A DNA stretch of 64,000 nt from Hymenobacter ruricola. Lineage in GTDB: Bacteria; Bacteroidota; Bacteroidia; Cytophagales; Hymenobacteraceae. Of this stretch, positions 26,226 through 34,159 are shown piece after piece. The first letter of the stretch is position 1. Each line of letters opens with the position of its first letter. The notes under the pieces are model-generated. The model was given only the letters and a program-made list of their open reading frames with translations, did no database searches and was not told the DNA's origin. The position numbers were made by a program, and so were the translations under genes. The stretch covers positions 856,294 through 920,293 of the forward strand of contig NZ_JADQDM010000002.1 of the NCBI RefSeq assembly GCF_015694525.1. Reading direction: 5' to 3'.

Positions 26226-26329
26226 TTGAACGACGTAGGGGCGGGGCCTGCCCCCGCCCCGCCGTTTGCGCCACCTCAGCACTACGTTCAACGATGGGCG
26301 GGGGCAGGCCCCGCCCCTACGTCGTTCAA
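26226..26329. repeat. GC-rich inverted repeat, GAACGACGTAGGGG family
   Basis: Arms of 34 bp at 26226-26259 and 26296-26329 (beginning TTGAACGACGTAGGGGCGGG) are perfect complements around a 36-bp centre. The right arm includes the stop codon of the AraC gene that ends at 26326. It is the only copy of this family in the window. Confidence 0.85.
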
Positions 26330-27267
26330 CTGTGTAGTTGCCGCCGGAAGTCGCCCGGCGTTTGCCCGGCGTGGCGCTTGAAGAAGGTGCAGAAGTGGGC
26401 CACGTCGGCAAAGCCCAGGCTGTCGGCAATTTCGGAGATGCTCCAGGTGGTTTGCTTCAGCAACAGCCTGGCTTCCTGCGCCAGGCGGCGGCTGATGAGG
26501 GCGGTGGTGGTGTGGCCGGTCGTTTCCTTGAGCACGCGGTTGAGGTGGTTGACGTGCACGGCCAGCTGGTCGGCGTAGTCGGTGGCGGTGCGCAGGGGCG
26601 GCTGCGGGCTGTGGCGCGGAAACTGCCGCTCCAGCAGCTCCGCGAATTGGGTGGCCACGCGCTCGGCGGCGCTGTGCGTGGACAGCGGGGCCGGCACCGG
26701 CTGCAGCTTCTGCACCAGGTAAATCAGCTCCCAGAGGTAGGTGCGCAGCAGGTCGGGCTTGTAGGCGTAGGCCGACGGCAACTCGTGCGCCATCTTCTGG
26801 AAAATGGCTTCGAGCGCCGCGCCGTCGGCTTCGGTCACCTCCCACACCGGGTAGGCCCCGGGCTGAAAAATCGGCAGCTCGGAGAGGACCACCCCGGTGC
26901 GGGCGGGCAGCAGAAACGCGTCGTCGAAGAGGCAGCAGTAGCCGGTGGGCGCCTCGGCGAGCGGCAGCCAGCGGTAGGGCACGCGCGGCGTCACCAGAAA
27001 CAGGGTGTTGGCGCCCCGGTGCGGGGCCTGGTCGGCGTATTCTACCTGGCTGTTTCCGCGGCAGAGGGTGATTTTATAATAGTCCTTTCGGCTGAAATTC
27101 ATCGGGGGCGCCCCGCGCAGGTCGGCCAACGGAAACACGTTGAAATGCCCCACGCCCGGCCCCATGGCCGGCGGTGGCAGCACGCCCACCGCCGACTCCG
27201 GCGTGGGGGCGCAGGCCTCGTAGAAGGCGGCGAGCGACTTGGGCTTCAGTGGGGCAGCGGTGCGCAT
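26326..27267 (-). CDS. AraC-family transcriptional regulator
   Basis: A 313-residue regulator. Residues 1-185 form an effector/dimerisation domain with a cupin-like strand pattern (NFSRKDYYKITLCRGNSQ, LFLVTPRVPYRW), and residues 205-313 hold the two helix-turn-helix units of AraC proteins (DYADQLAVHVNHLNRVLKE, then WSISEIADSLGFADVAHFC and FFKRHAGQTPGDFRR). Its start overlaps the stop of the upstream AraC-type gene as TGATG, so the two are translated together. The likely targets are the two SDR genes just downstream on the same strand, but this is only inferred from position. Confidence 0.9.
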   Translation of the reverse strand: MRTAAPLKPKSLAAFYEACAPTPESAVGVLPPPAMGPGVGHFNVFPLADLRGAPPMNFSRKDYYKITLCRGNSQVEYADQAPHRGANTLFLVTPRVPYRWLPLAEAPTGYCCLFDDAFLLPARTGVVLSELPIFQPGAYPVWEVTEADGAALEAIFQKMAHELPSAYAYKPDLLRTYLWELIYLVQKLQPVPAPLSTHSAAERVATQFAELLERQFPRHSPQPPLRTATDYADQLAVHVNHLNRVLKETTGHTTTALISRRLAQEARLLLKQTTWSISEIADSLGFADVAHFCTFFKRHAGQTPGDFRRQLHS

Positions 27268-27722
27268 CAGGCGGGCAGGTAGGCGGCAGTGGCAACTTCA
27301 GATACCGCTTCGGCTATGCTTTCCGGGGCGTCGGCGCGCTCCGCCGCCCACGCCTGCTCGCGGTACTGCTTGGGGGTGCAGCCCTGGAAGCGCTTGAAGA
27401 ACTTGGTGAAGTTGGAGGGGTCGTAGGTGAGGGTGGCGGCCACGTCGGCCACCGAGCGGCGGGGGTCGCGCAGCAGGCCGCGGGCCACGTCGAGGATGCG
27501 GGCCTCGAAGAAGTAGCACGGCGAATGCCCGGTGGCCAGCTTGATGGTGTTGCTCAGGTGCGTGGGGTGGAGGCAGAGGATGCTGGCCAGGTCGCGGATT
27601 TCGAACATCTCGGTGGCACGGCCGGCCACCACGTCGGCCAGGTGCCGGTCGACTTCGCGCAGAAAATCGGCGGTGATTTCGTGCTGGCGGGCCAGGAGCT
27701 TTTTGGGGAGGGGGGTGGGCAT
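27267..27722 (-). CDS. Small AraC-type helix-turn-helix regulator
   Basis: A 151-residue protein that is almost only a DNA-binding AraC domain: first HTH near 44-63 (DLASILCLHPTHLSNTIKLA), second near 90-112 (SVADVAATLTYDPSNFTKFF), then FQGCTPKQYR. The N-terminal effector domain of normal AraC proteins is missing. Its stop codon overlaps the start of the full-size AraC gene downstream (TGATG). The pair may form a heteromeric regulator; this is inference from coupling. Confidence 0.88.
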   Translation of the reverse strand: MPTPLPKKLLARQHEITADFLREVDRHLADVVAGRATEMFEIRDLASILCLHPTHLSNTIKLATGHSPCYFFEARILDVARGLLRDPRRSVADVAATLTYDPSNFTKFFKRFQGCTPKQYREQAWAAERADAPESIAEAVSEVATAAYLPA

Positions 27723-27807
27723 GCTACCTTGTGAGGACTTGATATAGTAACGCTATTCATAAACAACAGAACGGACAAAACATCTTCGTTCCCACCCGCA
27801 CCCTACC

Positions 27808-28401
27808 ATGAAGGTACTTCTGAACCTAAAACATTGGCAGCTTTTTGCCCTTCAACTTGGCCCCTCCCTCGTTGCACATTTTTTTTTATTTGGCACACTC
27901 CAGTCGGGTGCATCGATGCGGTTTGCCTTCGTGATGTTTGCCGTGGAAATGTTGTTTTTCGCCGGCACTCTTTTCGGCTGGCTGTATGCGGTGGCGACCG
28001 GTTTGCACGACGCCCTCCCCGCTGGGGTGTCCCTGCACTTGAAACGGTTTAAAACGGCGCTGTTTATCCCCGTTTTCTACATCGCGGCCATTCTGACGTA
28101 CCTACTCAGCGGGGTTGGCGCAGGCGCCTTGGGCGGTCATGTCGGCCTTATAGCATTGCTGGTTGTGCCCCTCCACCTGTTCTCCATGGCCAGCATTTTA
28201 TACTGCTTATATTTCACTGCAAAGTCGTTGAAAGCGGTGGAATTGCAGCGCCCGCTGGACCTTTCAGACTATTTGGGTGAGTTGTTTCTGATTTGGTTCT
28301 TCCCCATTGGCGTTTGGCTGATTCAGCCCCGGGTGAATGCCCTGTTCAAGGCAACGCCGCTTGCTTCTACCCGCTCCAACTCCGAGCAAACGGGGGTCTA
28401 G
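27808..28401 (+). CDS. Membrane protein of unknown function
   Basis: A 197-residue protein with about five hydrophobic segments (near 10-30, 38-60, 85-105, 108-130 and 150-170) and a hydrophilic end. I recognise no family. GC content is lower than in the surrounding genes. It diverges from the small AraC gene (85-bp gap), so the two may share a control region. Just after its stop comes an array of regularly spaced palindromes. Confidence 0.6.
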   Translation: MKVLLNLKHWQLFALQLGPSLVAHFFLFGTLQSGASMRFAFVMFAVEMLFFAGTLFGWLYAVATGLHDALPAGVSLHLKRFKTALFIPVFYIAAILTYLLSGVGAGALGGHVGLIALLVVPLHLFSMASILYCLYFTAKSLKAVELQRPLDLSDYLGELFLIWFFPIGVWLIQPRVNALFKATPLASTRSNSEQTGV

Positions 28402-28416
28402 ATGTAACAGACACCA

Positions 28417-28599
28417 TTGCCAACGCTGGTAACGGCATCTTTCGCTTCAAACCTTGCTTTACCAGCGTTGGTAATGCCATCTTTCGACTGAAACCTTGCC
28501 TTACCAACGTTGGTAACGGCATCTTTAAGCCCAATTCCCCATTACCAACGTTGGTAACGGCATCTTTGGACCCAAACCTGGCCTTACCAACGCTGGTAA
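28417..28599. repeat. Array of five phased palindromes, core TTACCAACGTTGGTAA
   Basis: Five copies of a 16-bp palindrome start at 28417, 28459, 28501, 28542 and 28584, that is at steps of 42, 42, 41 and 42 bp. Copies 3 and 4 are perfect (TTACCAACGTTGGTAA); copies 1, 2 and 5 each carry one or two changes. Four copies are followed by ACGGCATCTTT or a close variant, giving a 26-28 bp conserved unit and about 14 bp of looser spacer. A step of 42 bp is four turns of B-DNA, so all sites face the same side of the helix. The array fills most of the 312-bp gene-free stretch 28402-28713. Confidence 0.85.
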
Positions 28600-28713
28600 T
28601 GGCCCCTTGAGGTAAAATCCCCGCAGTATCAGAAAGATACTGGCGCTACGGCGGTTGCTTATGGTGGAATCCTGACTACATTGGCAGCATCATTCACCTA
28701 CCCCTATAAGCGC

Positions 28714-29412
28714 ATGTTCCTGCCATTCCTCAAAAACCCCTTCTCCACCAAGAAAATGGCCCGCGAAGACTTCCGCGACCTCATGGCCGCCAACCTCGAC
28801 CGCATGAGCGGCCAGAACCAGGAAGGCCAGTACTCGGCCATGATAAGCGCCCTGCAACCCCACCACGACGCCTACGCCGCCTTCCTCGGCGACCAGGACG
28901 AGCACGTGGGCGAGCGCCTGGGCAACACCGACGCGGTGGAAAAAATACTGGCCGGCTTCAAGCTCTTTGCCAAAAAGGAGCTGCTCGTGGACGTGGCCTA
29001 CATTTTCGGCCGCAAAGCCCCCGACGACAAAGCCCTCGCGGCCTTCCTGCCCGCAGGCCGCGGCGAGTACAGCGGCGCCACCCTCAAAACCCTGCCCACC
29101 CTGCTGGAGCGCGCGGCCACCCTCACGGCCAAATACGAGGACCAGTTGGGCAAAGACCTGGCCCAGAAGGCCGAAAAATTCAAGCAGGACTACGACGACG
29201 ACCGCCGCACCCAAGGCGCGAGCAAGGGCGCCGTGCAGGGCGACAGCAAAGAAGAAAAGAAGCTGCGCAAAGCCGCCGCCCGCCAGCTCAAGCTGAACCT
29301 GCTGGGCCAGCTCACCCTGCACGTCGACGAGCCCGACGCGGTGAAGGCCCTCTACGACCCGAAGATTTTCACGCAGCCCAAGCCCGGCACGGCCCCCGAC
29401 GCGGCCGCCTAG
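28714..29412 (+). CDS. Hypothetical charged helical protein
   Basis: A 232-residue soluble protein that I do not recognise. It is strongly charged (KKMAREDFRDLMAANLDRMS at about 14-33) and looks fully helical, with a basic coiled-coil stretch near 160-200 (many Lys, Asp, Arg). There is no signal peptide or motif. The open frame continues to 28681 through a TTG, but the ATG at 28714 is the natural start. It lies just after the palindrome array, which could be its control region, and ends at a terminator. Confidence 0.6.
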   Translation: MFLPFLKNPFSTKKMAREDFRDLMAANLDRMSGQNQEGQYSAMISALQPHHDAYAAFLGDQDEHVGERLGNTDAVEKILAGFKLFAKKELLVDVAYIFGRKAPDDKALAAFLPAGRGEYSGATLKTLPTLLERAATLTAKYEDQLGKDLAQKAEKFKQDYDDDRRTQGASKGAVQGDSKEEKKLRKAAARQLKLNLLGQLTLHVDEPDAVKALYDPKIFTQPKPGTAPDAAA

Positions 29413-29434
29413 CCCCGGCCACCCGCCCCCCGCC

Positions 29435-29468
29435 AAAGCCCGCCCCATCTTGTGAGGGCGGGCTTTTT
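29435..29468 (+). terminator. Terminator
   Basis: AAAGCCCGCCC (29435-29445) pairs with GGGCGGGCTTT (29456-29466), with five Ts in the run at 29464-29468; 23 bp after the stop at 29412. Confidence 0.85.
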
Positions 29469-29508
29469 GCGGTAATTTGGCCTTCCTCACCGCCTTTCGC
29501 TCTGCATC

Positions 29509-30435
29509 ATGGAAATTGCCTCCTCCCCCGGCGCCGCCACCTGGGTGGCCGTGGCCGCCGCCGAAGCCGCGCCGCCCGCGCCGGCCGCGGGCCACGCTCT
29601 CCCCACCGCCTGCCTCAACTGCGACACGCCCCTCACCGACAAGTTTTGCGCGCACTGCGGGCAGCCGGCCGCCACCCACCGCTTCAGCATGGGGCACCTG
29701 CTGCACGAGATTCCGCACGCCATCTGGCACGTCGACAAGGGCATCCTCTTCACCCTGCGCGAACTGGTGCTGCGGCCCGGCCCCACCGTGCTGGGCTACC
29801 TGCGCGGGCAGCGGGCCCGCCACTTCGCCCCGCTCTCGCTGCTGCTGCTCGTGACGGGCGTGGCCAGCTTTCTGGCCATGAAGCTGCGGCTGGCCGCCCT
29901 CGGCAACAGCCTGAACCCCGACGCCTCGGCCGAGCTGCGCGAAGCGCAGGCGCACGGCGCCGAGTCGGCGATGCACTACATGGGCTGGATTTACGTGGCC
30001 ATGGCGCCGGTCATCGGGCTGTTTGTGCGGCGGGCCCTGCGCCGCACGGGCCTCAACCTGGCCGAGGCCATGGTGGCGGTGCTCTACGTGACGGCGGCCG
30101 GCAACCTGCTCTCGCTGCTGTTCATGCCGGCGTACTACTGGGTCAGTTCCGGCGCGGCGTACTACGGGGTCACCACCGGCTCCTCGCTGGCCGTCATCAG
30201 CTACCAGGGCTGGGCCTACGGGCAGCTGCTGGGCGAAACCCGGCTGCGCGGCTGGGGCCGCTGGTGGCGCGGCCTGCTCACGGCCACGGCGGCCTACCTG
30301 CTGGTGATGTGCGGGGCCGTGGTCATCGTGATGGCCCTGAACTGGGGCAGCTTCAAGGCGGCCGTGCACAAAGAAGTGAAACACAAGCGGGCCCTGCGCG
30401 CGGCCCCGGCCGCCGCTCCGCCCACGCGGCCGTAG
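29509..30435 (+). CDS. DUF3667-family membrane protein with N-terminal zinc ribbon
   Basis: A 308-residue protein. Cys35, Cys38, Cys47 and Cys50 (CLNC and CAHCGQ) form a zinc ribbon followed by the family segment FSMGHLLHEIPHAIWHVDKG and then VLRPGPTVLGYLRGQRARHF, the hallmarks of DUF3667. Four to five membrane helices follow (about 106-126, 155-172, 185-205, 220-240 and 268-290), and the C-terminus is basic. The function of the family is unknown. The gene is set off by terminators on both sides, so it is transcribed alone. Confidence 0.88.
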   Translation: MEIASSPGAATWVAVAAAEAAPPAPAAGHALPTACLNCDTPLTDKFCAHCGQPAATHRFSMGHLLHEIPHAIWHVDKGILFTLRELVLRPGPTVLGYLRGQRARHFAPLSLLLLVTGVASFLAMKLRLAALGNSLNPDASAELREAQAHGAESAMHYMGWIYVAMAPVIGLFVRRALRRTGLNLAEAMVAVLYVTAAGNLLSLLFMPAYYWVSSGAAYYGVTTGSSLAVISYQGWAYGQLLGETRLRGWGRWWRGLLTATAAYLLVMCGAVVIVMALNWGSFKAAVHKEVKHKRALRAAPAAAPPTRP

Positions 30436-30463
30436 CCGCCGCGGGCATTGGGTTAAGACACTG

Positions 30464-30500
30464 AAAAAGCCCCGCCGCTCCCCAGCGGTGGGGCTTTTTT
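30464..30500 (+). terminator. Terminator after the DUF3667 gene
   Basis: AAAAAGCCCCGCCGCT and AGCGGTGGGGCTTTTTT form a 16-bp stem with one mismatch-type G-T pair, a 4-bp loop and six Ts. Confidence 0.88.
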
Positions 30501-30566
30501 CGAGCCTCTGAAAACAAAATCCTACCTTCGCCCTACCAATCTTCCCTCCCACCCAACCCCCATTTC

Positions 30567-31874
30567 ATGTCCACCTTACATGACCGCGCCCACCTCGGCG
30601 GCCAACAACTGCGCCCCGAAAGTTTGATGATGAGCTACGGCTACACCCCCGCCTGGAGCGAGGGCGCCATCAAACCCCCTATTTTCCAAACGTCTACCTT
30701 CGTCTTCGGCAGCGCCGAGGAAGGCAAGGCCCACTTCGAGCTGGCCTACGGCCTGCGCCAGGCCAACCCCGACGAGGAAATGGGCCTCATTTACTCGCGC
30801 CTCAACAACCCCAGCCTGGAAATTCTGGAGCACCGCCTCTGCCTCTGGGACGGCGCCGAGGACGCGGCCAGCTTCGCCAGCGGCATGGCCGCCATCAGCA
30901 CCACCCTGCTCGCCCTGCTCAAGCCCGGCGACGTGGTGCTGCACTCCGAGCCCGTGTACGGCGGCTCCGATTTCTTCCTCAAGAACGTGCTGCCCAAGTT
31001 CGGCATCACCGCCGTGGGCTTCCGCCCCACCGCCACCCCGGAGGAACTCACCGCCCAGGTGGCCGGCATCGAGCAGGGCCGCCTGGCCCTGATTTTCGTG
31101 GAAACTCCCGCCAACCCCACCAACCACCTCGTGGACCTGGAAGCCTGCGCCGCCCTGGCTCGCCAGCACGGCACCGCCGAAAACCCCATCCGCCTGGTGG
31201 TCGACAACACCTTCCTCGGCCCGGTGTTTCAGCACCCGCTCAAGCACGGCGCCGACGTGGTGCTGTACTCGGCCACCAAGTTTCTGGGCGGGCACTCCGA
31301 CCTCATTGCCGGCGCGGCCCTGGCCAGCAAGCCGCTGATGAAGGAAATCAAAGCCATGCGCACCTTCATGGGCACCATGTGCGACCCCAACACCGGCTGG
31401 ATGCTCATGCGCTCCCTCGAAACCCTGAAGCTGCGCATGGAGCGCGCCGCCCAGTCGGCCCAAGTCATTGCCGACTGGCTGCGCCAGCACCCGCTGGTGG
31501 CGCGCACCTACTACCTCACCCACCTGGAGCACAACCCCGCCCAGCAGGACATCTACCGCCGCCACTGCCTCGCGCCCGGCTCCATGATTTCCTTCGACAT
31601 CCGCGGCGGCGAGCCCGAAGCCTTCCGCTTCCTCAACGCCCTGCGCCTCATCAAGCTGGCCGTGAGCCTCGGCGGCACCGAAAGCCTGGCCGAACACCCC
31701 GCCACCATGACGCACTCCGACATCTCCGTGCCCGAGCAAGCCGAAATGGGCATCACCTCCCAGATGATACGCCTCAGCATCGGCGTGGAAGACCCGCAGG
31801 ACCTGATGCTGGACCTGGAGCAGGCGTTTGCGGCCGTGGACGTGGCCAAGGAAAGGGCGCTGGAACTGGCGTAG
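30567..31874 (+). CDS. Cystathionine gamma-synthase / methionine gamma-lyase family PLP enzyme
   Basis: A 435-residue fold-type I PLP enzyme of the Cys/Met metabolism family, which handles gamma-substituted amino acids (cystathionine, O-acetylhomoserine, methionine). Lys238 in YSATKFLGGHSD is the Schiff-base lysine; SGMAAISTTLLAL near 110 and VETPANPTN near 175 bind phosphate and cofactor; SLGGTESLAEHPATMTH near 370 is the conserved C-terminal signature. It is about 40 residues longer than E. coli MetB, mainly at the N-terminus (MMSYGYTPAWSEGAIKPP) and an insert near 65. Which reaction it performs cannot be told here. A TACCTTCG element lies about 40 bp before the ATG. Confidence 0.88.
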   Translation: MSTLHDRAHLGGQQLRPESLMMSYGYTPAWSEGAIKPPIFQTSTFVFGSAEEGKAHFELAYGLRQANPDEEMGLIYSRLNNPSLEILEHRLCLWDGAEDAASFASGMAAISTTLLALLKPGDVVLHSEPVYGGSDFFLKNVLPKFGITAVGFRPTATPEELTAQVAGIEQGRLALIFVETPANPTNHLVDLEACAALARQHGTAENPIRLVVDNTFLGPVFQHPLKHGADVVLYSATKFLGGHSDLIAGAALASKPLMKEIKAMRTFMGTMCDPNTGWMLMRSLETLKLRMERAAQSAQVIADWLRQHPLVARTYYLTHLEHNPAQQDIYRRHCLAPGSMISFDIRGGEPEAFRFLNALRLIKLAVSLGGTESLAEHPATMTHSDISVPEQAEMGITSQMIRLSIGVEDPQDLMLDLEQAFAAVDVAKERALELA

Positions 31875-31893
31875 AGAATTTTCTTTTCAGTTT

Positions 31894-32424
31894 ATGGCAG
31901 CACTAGAGGAAATCAAACAAGCAATTTCAGAGTACGCTTGCGCTTATCAAAGGCTTAACGAACTACAGAGAAAGCACTCGGAATTAATTCCTGAAGGCGA
32001 CCAAAAGACGGGTGCCGTAGGTGAGTTTTACGCCAAGTTGTATGTAGAAGCGCTCTACCCAGAAGCAACTATTTCTTTTGGCGGAAATAGTAACAAGGCA
32101 TGGGATATTCAAATTGCACAGAATGGAAACTTACGCCACATCCAAGTAAAAACTTCCTCTGCTTTTTCTAAATATCGCAAGCTCTCGCCCATTCATCATG
32201 GCTGGCATGAGCTTTATATCCTTCATTTGAACACCGCACTTCAACCAGATGGATTTTGGGTTATTAGCGATAATGCTCTAATTGACAAAGGCCAGGTACT
32301 CAGAGAATCGTACGGACCTCGGCCAGACCAACACAGTAAAAAGTCCGGCAAATTATTATTTGGGCCGAATCGTATTGATGAATTTCGAAGTCTCATAAGC
32401 CAAAATAACCCCGGTCTTTTTTAG
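31894..32424 (+). CDS. Putative PD-(D/E)XK nuclease-like protein in a low-GC patch
   Basis: A 176-residue protein. Residues 1-30 are a coiled coil. Then Glu44 (GAVGEFYAKLYVEA), Asp71 (AWDIQI) and Gln84-Val-Lys86 (HIQVKTSS) stand in the order and spacing of a PD-(D/E)XK nuclease core, in the Q-x-K variant seen in Mrr-like enzymes and some Holliday-junction resolvases. The C-terminal part (FGPNRIDEFRSLI) is not recognised. Its base composition is far poorer in GC than the genes on both sides, a sign of horizontal gain. It begins 19 bp after the gamma-synthase stop and ends at a terminator. A nuclease or immune function is inferred only. Confidence 0.6.
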   Translation: MAALEEIKQAISEYACAYQRLNELQRKHSELIPEGDQKTGAVGEFYAKLYVEALYPEATISFGGNSNKAWDIQIAQNGNLRHIQVKTSSAFSKYRKLSPIHHGWHELYILHLNTALQPDGFWVISDNALIDKGQVLRESYGPRPDQHSKKSGKLLFGPNRIDEFRSLISQNNPGLF

Positions 32425-32432
32425 CTACGAAA

Positions 32433-32473
32433 CAAAAAGAGCCTGCCGCTTCATCAGCGGCAGGCTCTTTTTG
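32433..32473 (+). terminator. Bidirectional terminator
   Basis: CAAAAAGAGCCTGCCGCT and its complement form an 18-bp perfect stem around TCATC (32451-32455), with A and T runs on the two ends. It is shared by the nuclease-like gene and the convergent deoxyhypusine synthase-like gene. Confidence 0.9.
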
Positions 32474-32554
32474 TAGCGCGAACTTTGTAGTTCGCGTGGC
32501 TGAACGACAATCGTTAAGGGGGCGCGGGGCACGCGAACCACACAGTTCGCGCTA
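32474..32554. repeat. Inverted-repeat element, GCGAACTTTGTAGTTCGC family
   Basis: Left end 32474-32498 (TAGCGCGAACTTTGTAGTTC then GCGTG) and right end 32530-32554 are complementary with about three mismatches. The left end is nearly the same as that at 21483. It directly abuts the terminator stem on the left and the deoxyhypusine synthase-like stop on the right. Confidence 0.8.
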
Positions 32555-32558
32555 CTGC

Positions 32559-33530
32559 CTACTGCCCCAGCACGATGGCAAACACCAGCGGCGCCACGAT
32601 AGTCGCGTCGCTTTCGATGATGAATTTCGGGGTTTTCTCGCCCAGCTTGCCCCAGGTGATTTTCTCGTTGGGCACGGCGCCGGAGTAGCTGCCGTAGCTG
32701 GTGGTGGAGTCCGAAATCTGGCAGAAATAGCCCCACAGCGGCACGTCGTGGCGTTGCAAGTCCTGGTGCAGCATGGGCACCACGCAGATGGGGAAGTCGC
32801 CGGCAATGCCGCCGCCAATCTGGAAGAAGCCGATTTTGCTTTCCTCGGTGGCGGTGTTGGTGTACCAGTCGGCCAGGTACATCATGTACTGGATGCCCGT
32901 CTTCATGGTGTGCACGTTCTTGATGTCGCCCGAAATCACGTGGCCGGCGTAGATGTTGCCGAGCGTGGAGTCTTCCCAGCCCGGGCAGATGATGGGCAGG
33001 TTTTTCTCGGCCGCGGCCAGCATCCAGGAGTGTTTGGGGTCAATCTGGTAGTACTGCTCCAGGTCGCCCGACTTCAGAATCTGGTAGAAGAATTCGTGCG
33101 GGAAGTAGGCTTCGCCGGCCTGGTCGGCCTTTTCCCAATGCTTGAGCACGGTGTGCTCGATGCGGCGCATGGCCTCTTCCTCGGGGATGCAGGTATCGGT
33201 CACGCGGTTCATGTGGCGCTTCAGCAGCTCGTGCTCGTCGGCGGCGGTGAGGTCGCGGTAGTGGGGCACCCGCTCGTAGAAATCGTGGGCCACGAGGTTG
33301 AAGATGTCTTCCTCAAGGTTGGCGCCGGTGCAACTGATGATTTGCACCTTGTCCTGGCGAATCAACTCGGCCAGTTGAATGCCCATTTCGGCGGTGCTCA
33401 TGGCGCCGGCCAGAGTTATCATCATCTTGCCGCCATCGGCGAGGTGCTTGTTGTAGCCATCGGCCGCGTCGATGAGGGCCGCGGCGTTGAAATGGCGGAA
33501 ATGATGGCGGAGAAAGTTGGTTACTTGCAT
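32559..33530 (-). CDS. Deoxyhypusine synthase-family protein
   Basis: A 323-residue cytosolic enzyme of the deoxyhypusine synthase family. Signatures seen: ITLAGAMSTAEMG near 38-50, ISCTGANLEEDIFN near 65-78, and SYSGAVPNEKITWGKLG with Lys295 at the place of the lysine that carries the aminobutyl group in eukaryotic enzymes. Bacteria lack eIF5A, so the substrate cannot be the classical one; some bacterial members make homospermidine from polyamines. The gene is well conserved in motif content, so it is probably active. It is convergent with the nuclease-like gene. Confidence 0.9.
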   Translation of the reverse strand: MQVTNFLRHHFRHFNAAALIDAADGYNKHLADGGKMMITLAGAMSTAEMGIQLAELIRQDKVQIISCTGANLEEDIFNLVAHDFYERVPHYRDLTAADEHELLKRHMNRVTDTCIPEEEAMRRIEHTVLKHWEKADQAGEAYFPHEFFYQILKSGDLEQYYQIDPKHSWMLAAAEKNLPIICPGWEDSTLGNIYAGHVISGDIKNVHTMKTGIQYMMYLADWYTNTATEESKIGFFQIGGGIAGDFPICVVPMLHQDLQRHDVPLWGYFCQISDSTTSYGSYSGAVPNEKITWGKLGEKTPKFIIESDATIVAPLVFAIVLGQ

Positions 33531-33576
33531 GTGTGGGGAAAATGCGCCCGCGGGGGCGCCGTTTGGGTGAGAAATG

Positions 33577-34134
33577 CTAATATTCGCCCTCCTCGCCGCC
33601 GGCGGGGCGAGGGTGGGCAGCGGGGGGCGGCGGGGGCGCCGGGGCGGGCCACTGCGTCAGCAGTTGCCGGTTGATGTAGTCCACCACGGTTTGGGCTTTG
33701 GTGTTGGTGTTGCTCATGTACAGCACGAACGGCGACATGCCAAACGCGGAGTTATACGAAGCCAGCGCCTGCAGGTAGCCCGGCTGCTTTTTCCGGTACA
33801 CGTCCGGGTTGCGCAGCTTGAGCTCCACGTTTTTGTACCACAACAGGGGCAGCACGTAGGCCTGCGTGATTTCGCTCCACGGAATGACGCCCATTTTCAG
33901 GTTGTAGTCGTTGATGCCCTCGTCGTTCAGCACCATGCGGGGCCGGCGCCGAAACAGCTGCACCGCCGCAAACACGACCATGCCGCCAAAGAACACCAAG
34001 CCGCCGAGGCCCATCAGCCGGGCCTCGGAGTCATCGAGCAGCAACAGCGCCGCGCTGCCCAGCGCCAGCGCCAGAAAGAAAAAACCCAACAAGCCAAACA
34101 ACCAGCGCGAATTTCGGACAATGAGGGGTTCCAT
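33577..34134 (-). CDS. Two-helix membrane protein, PH-domain-like
   Basis: A 185-residue protein with two adjacent membrane helices (about 11-32 and 41-61), then a cytoplasmic domain whose strand pattern (PRMVLNDEGINDYNLKMGVI, then WSEITQAYVLPL) resembles the bacterial PH-like domains of STM3941-type proteins. The Pro/Ala-rich end (PAPAPPPPPAAHPRP) is disordered. The ATG at 34134 gives a short N-terminus before the first helix; the longer frame to 34176 runs into hslV. It lies 25 bp after the hslV stop in the same direction. Confidence 0.6.
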   Translation of the reverse strand: MEPLIVRNSRWLFGLLGFFFLALALGSAALLLLDDSEARLMGLGGLVFFGGMVVFAAVQLFRRRPRMVLNDEGINDYNLKMGVIPWSEITQAYVLPLLWYKNVELKLRNPDVYRKKQPGYLQALASYNSAFGMSPFVLYMSNTNTKAQTVVDYINRQLLTQWPAPAPPPPPAAHPRPAGGEEGEY

Positions 34135-34159
34135 GAGGCAGGTAAAAGGAAGTCGCTGG

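Noticed and set aside
28417..28599. CRISPR-like array
   Set aside because: The repeat is palindromic (26-28 bp) but the spacers are only about 14 bp and partly alike, and no cas gene is near. A binding-site array fits better.
28690..30552. 620-codon minus-strand open frame
   Set aside because: It is antisense to two real genes and crosses two terminators; its amino-acid content is low-complexity.
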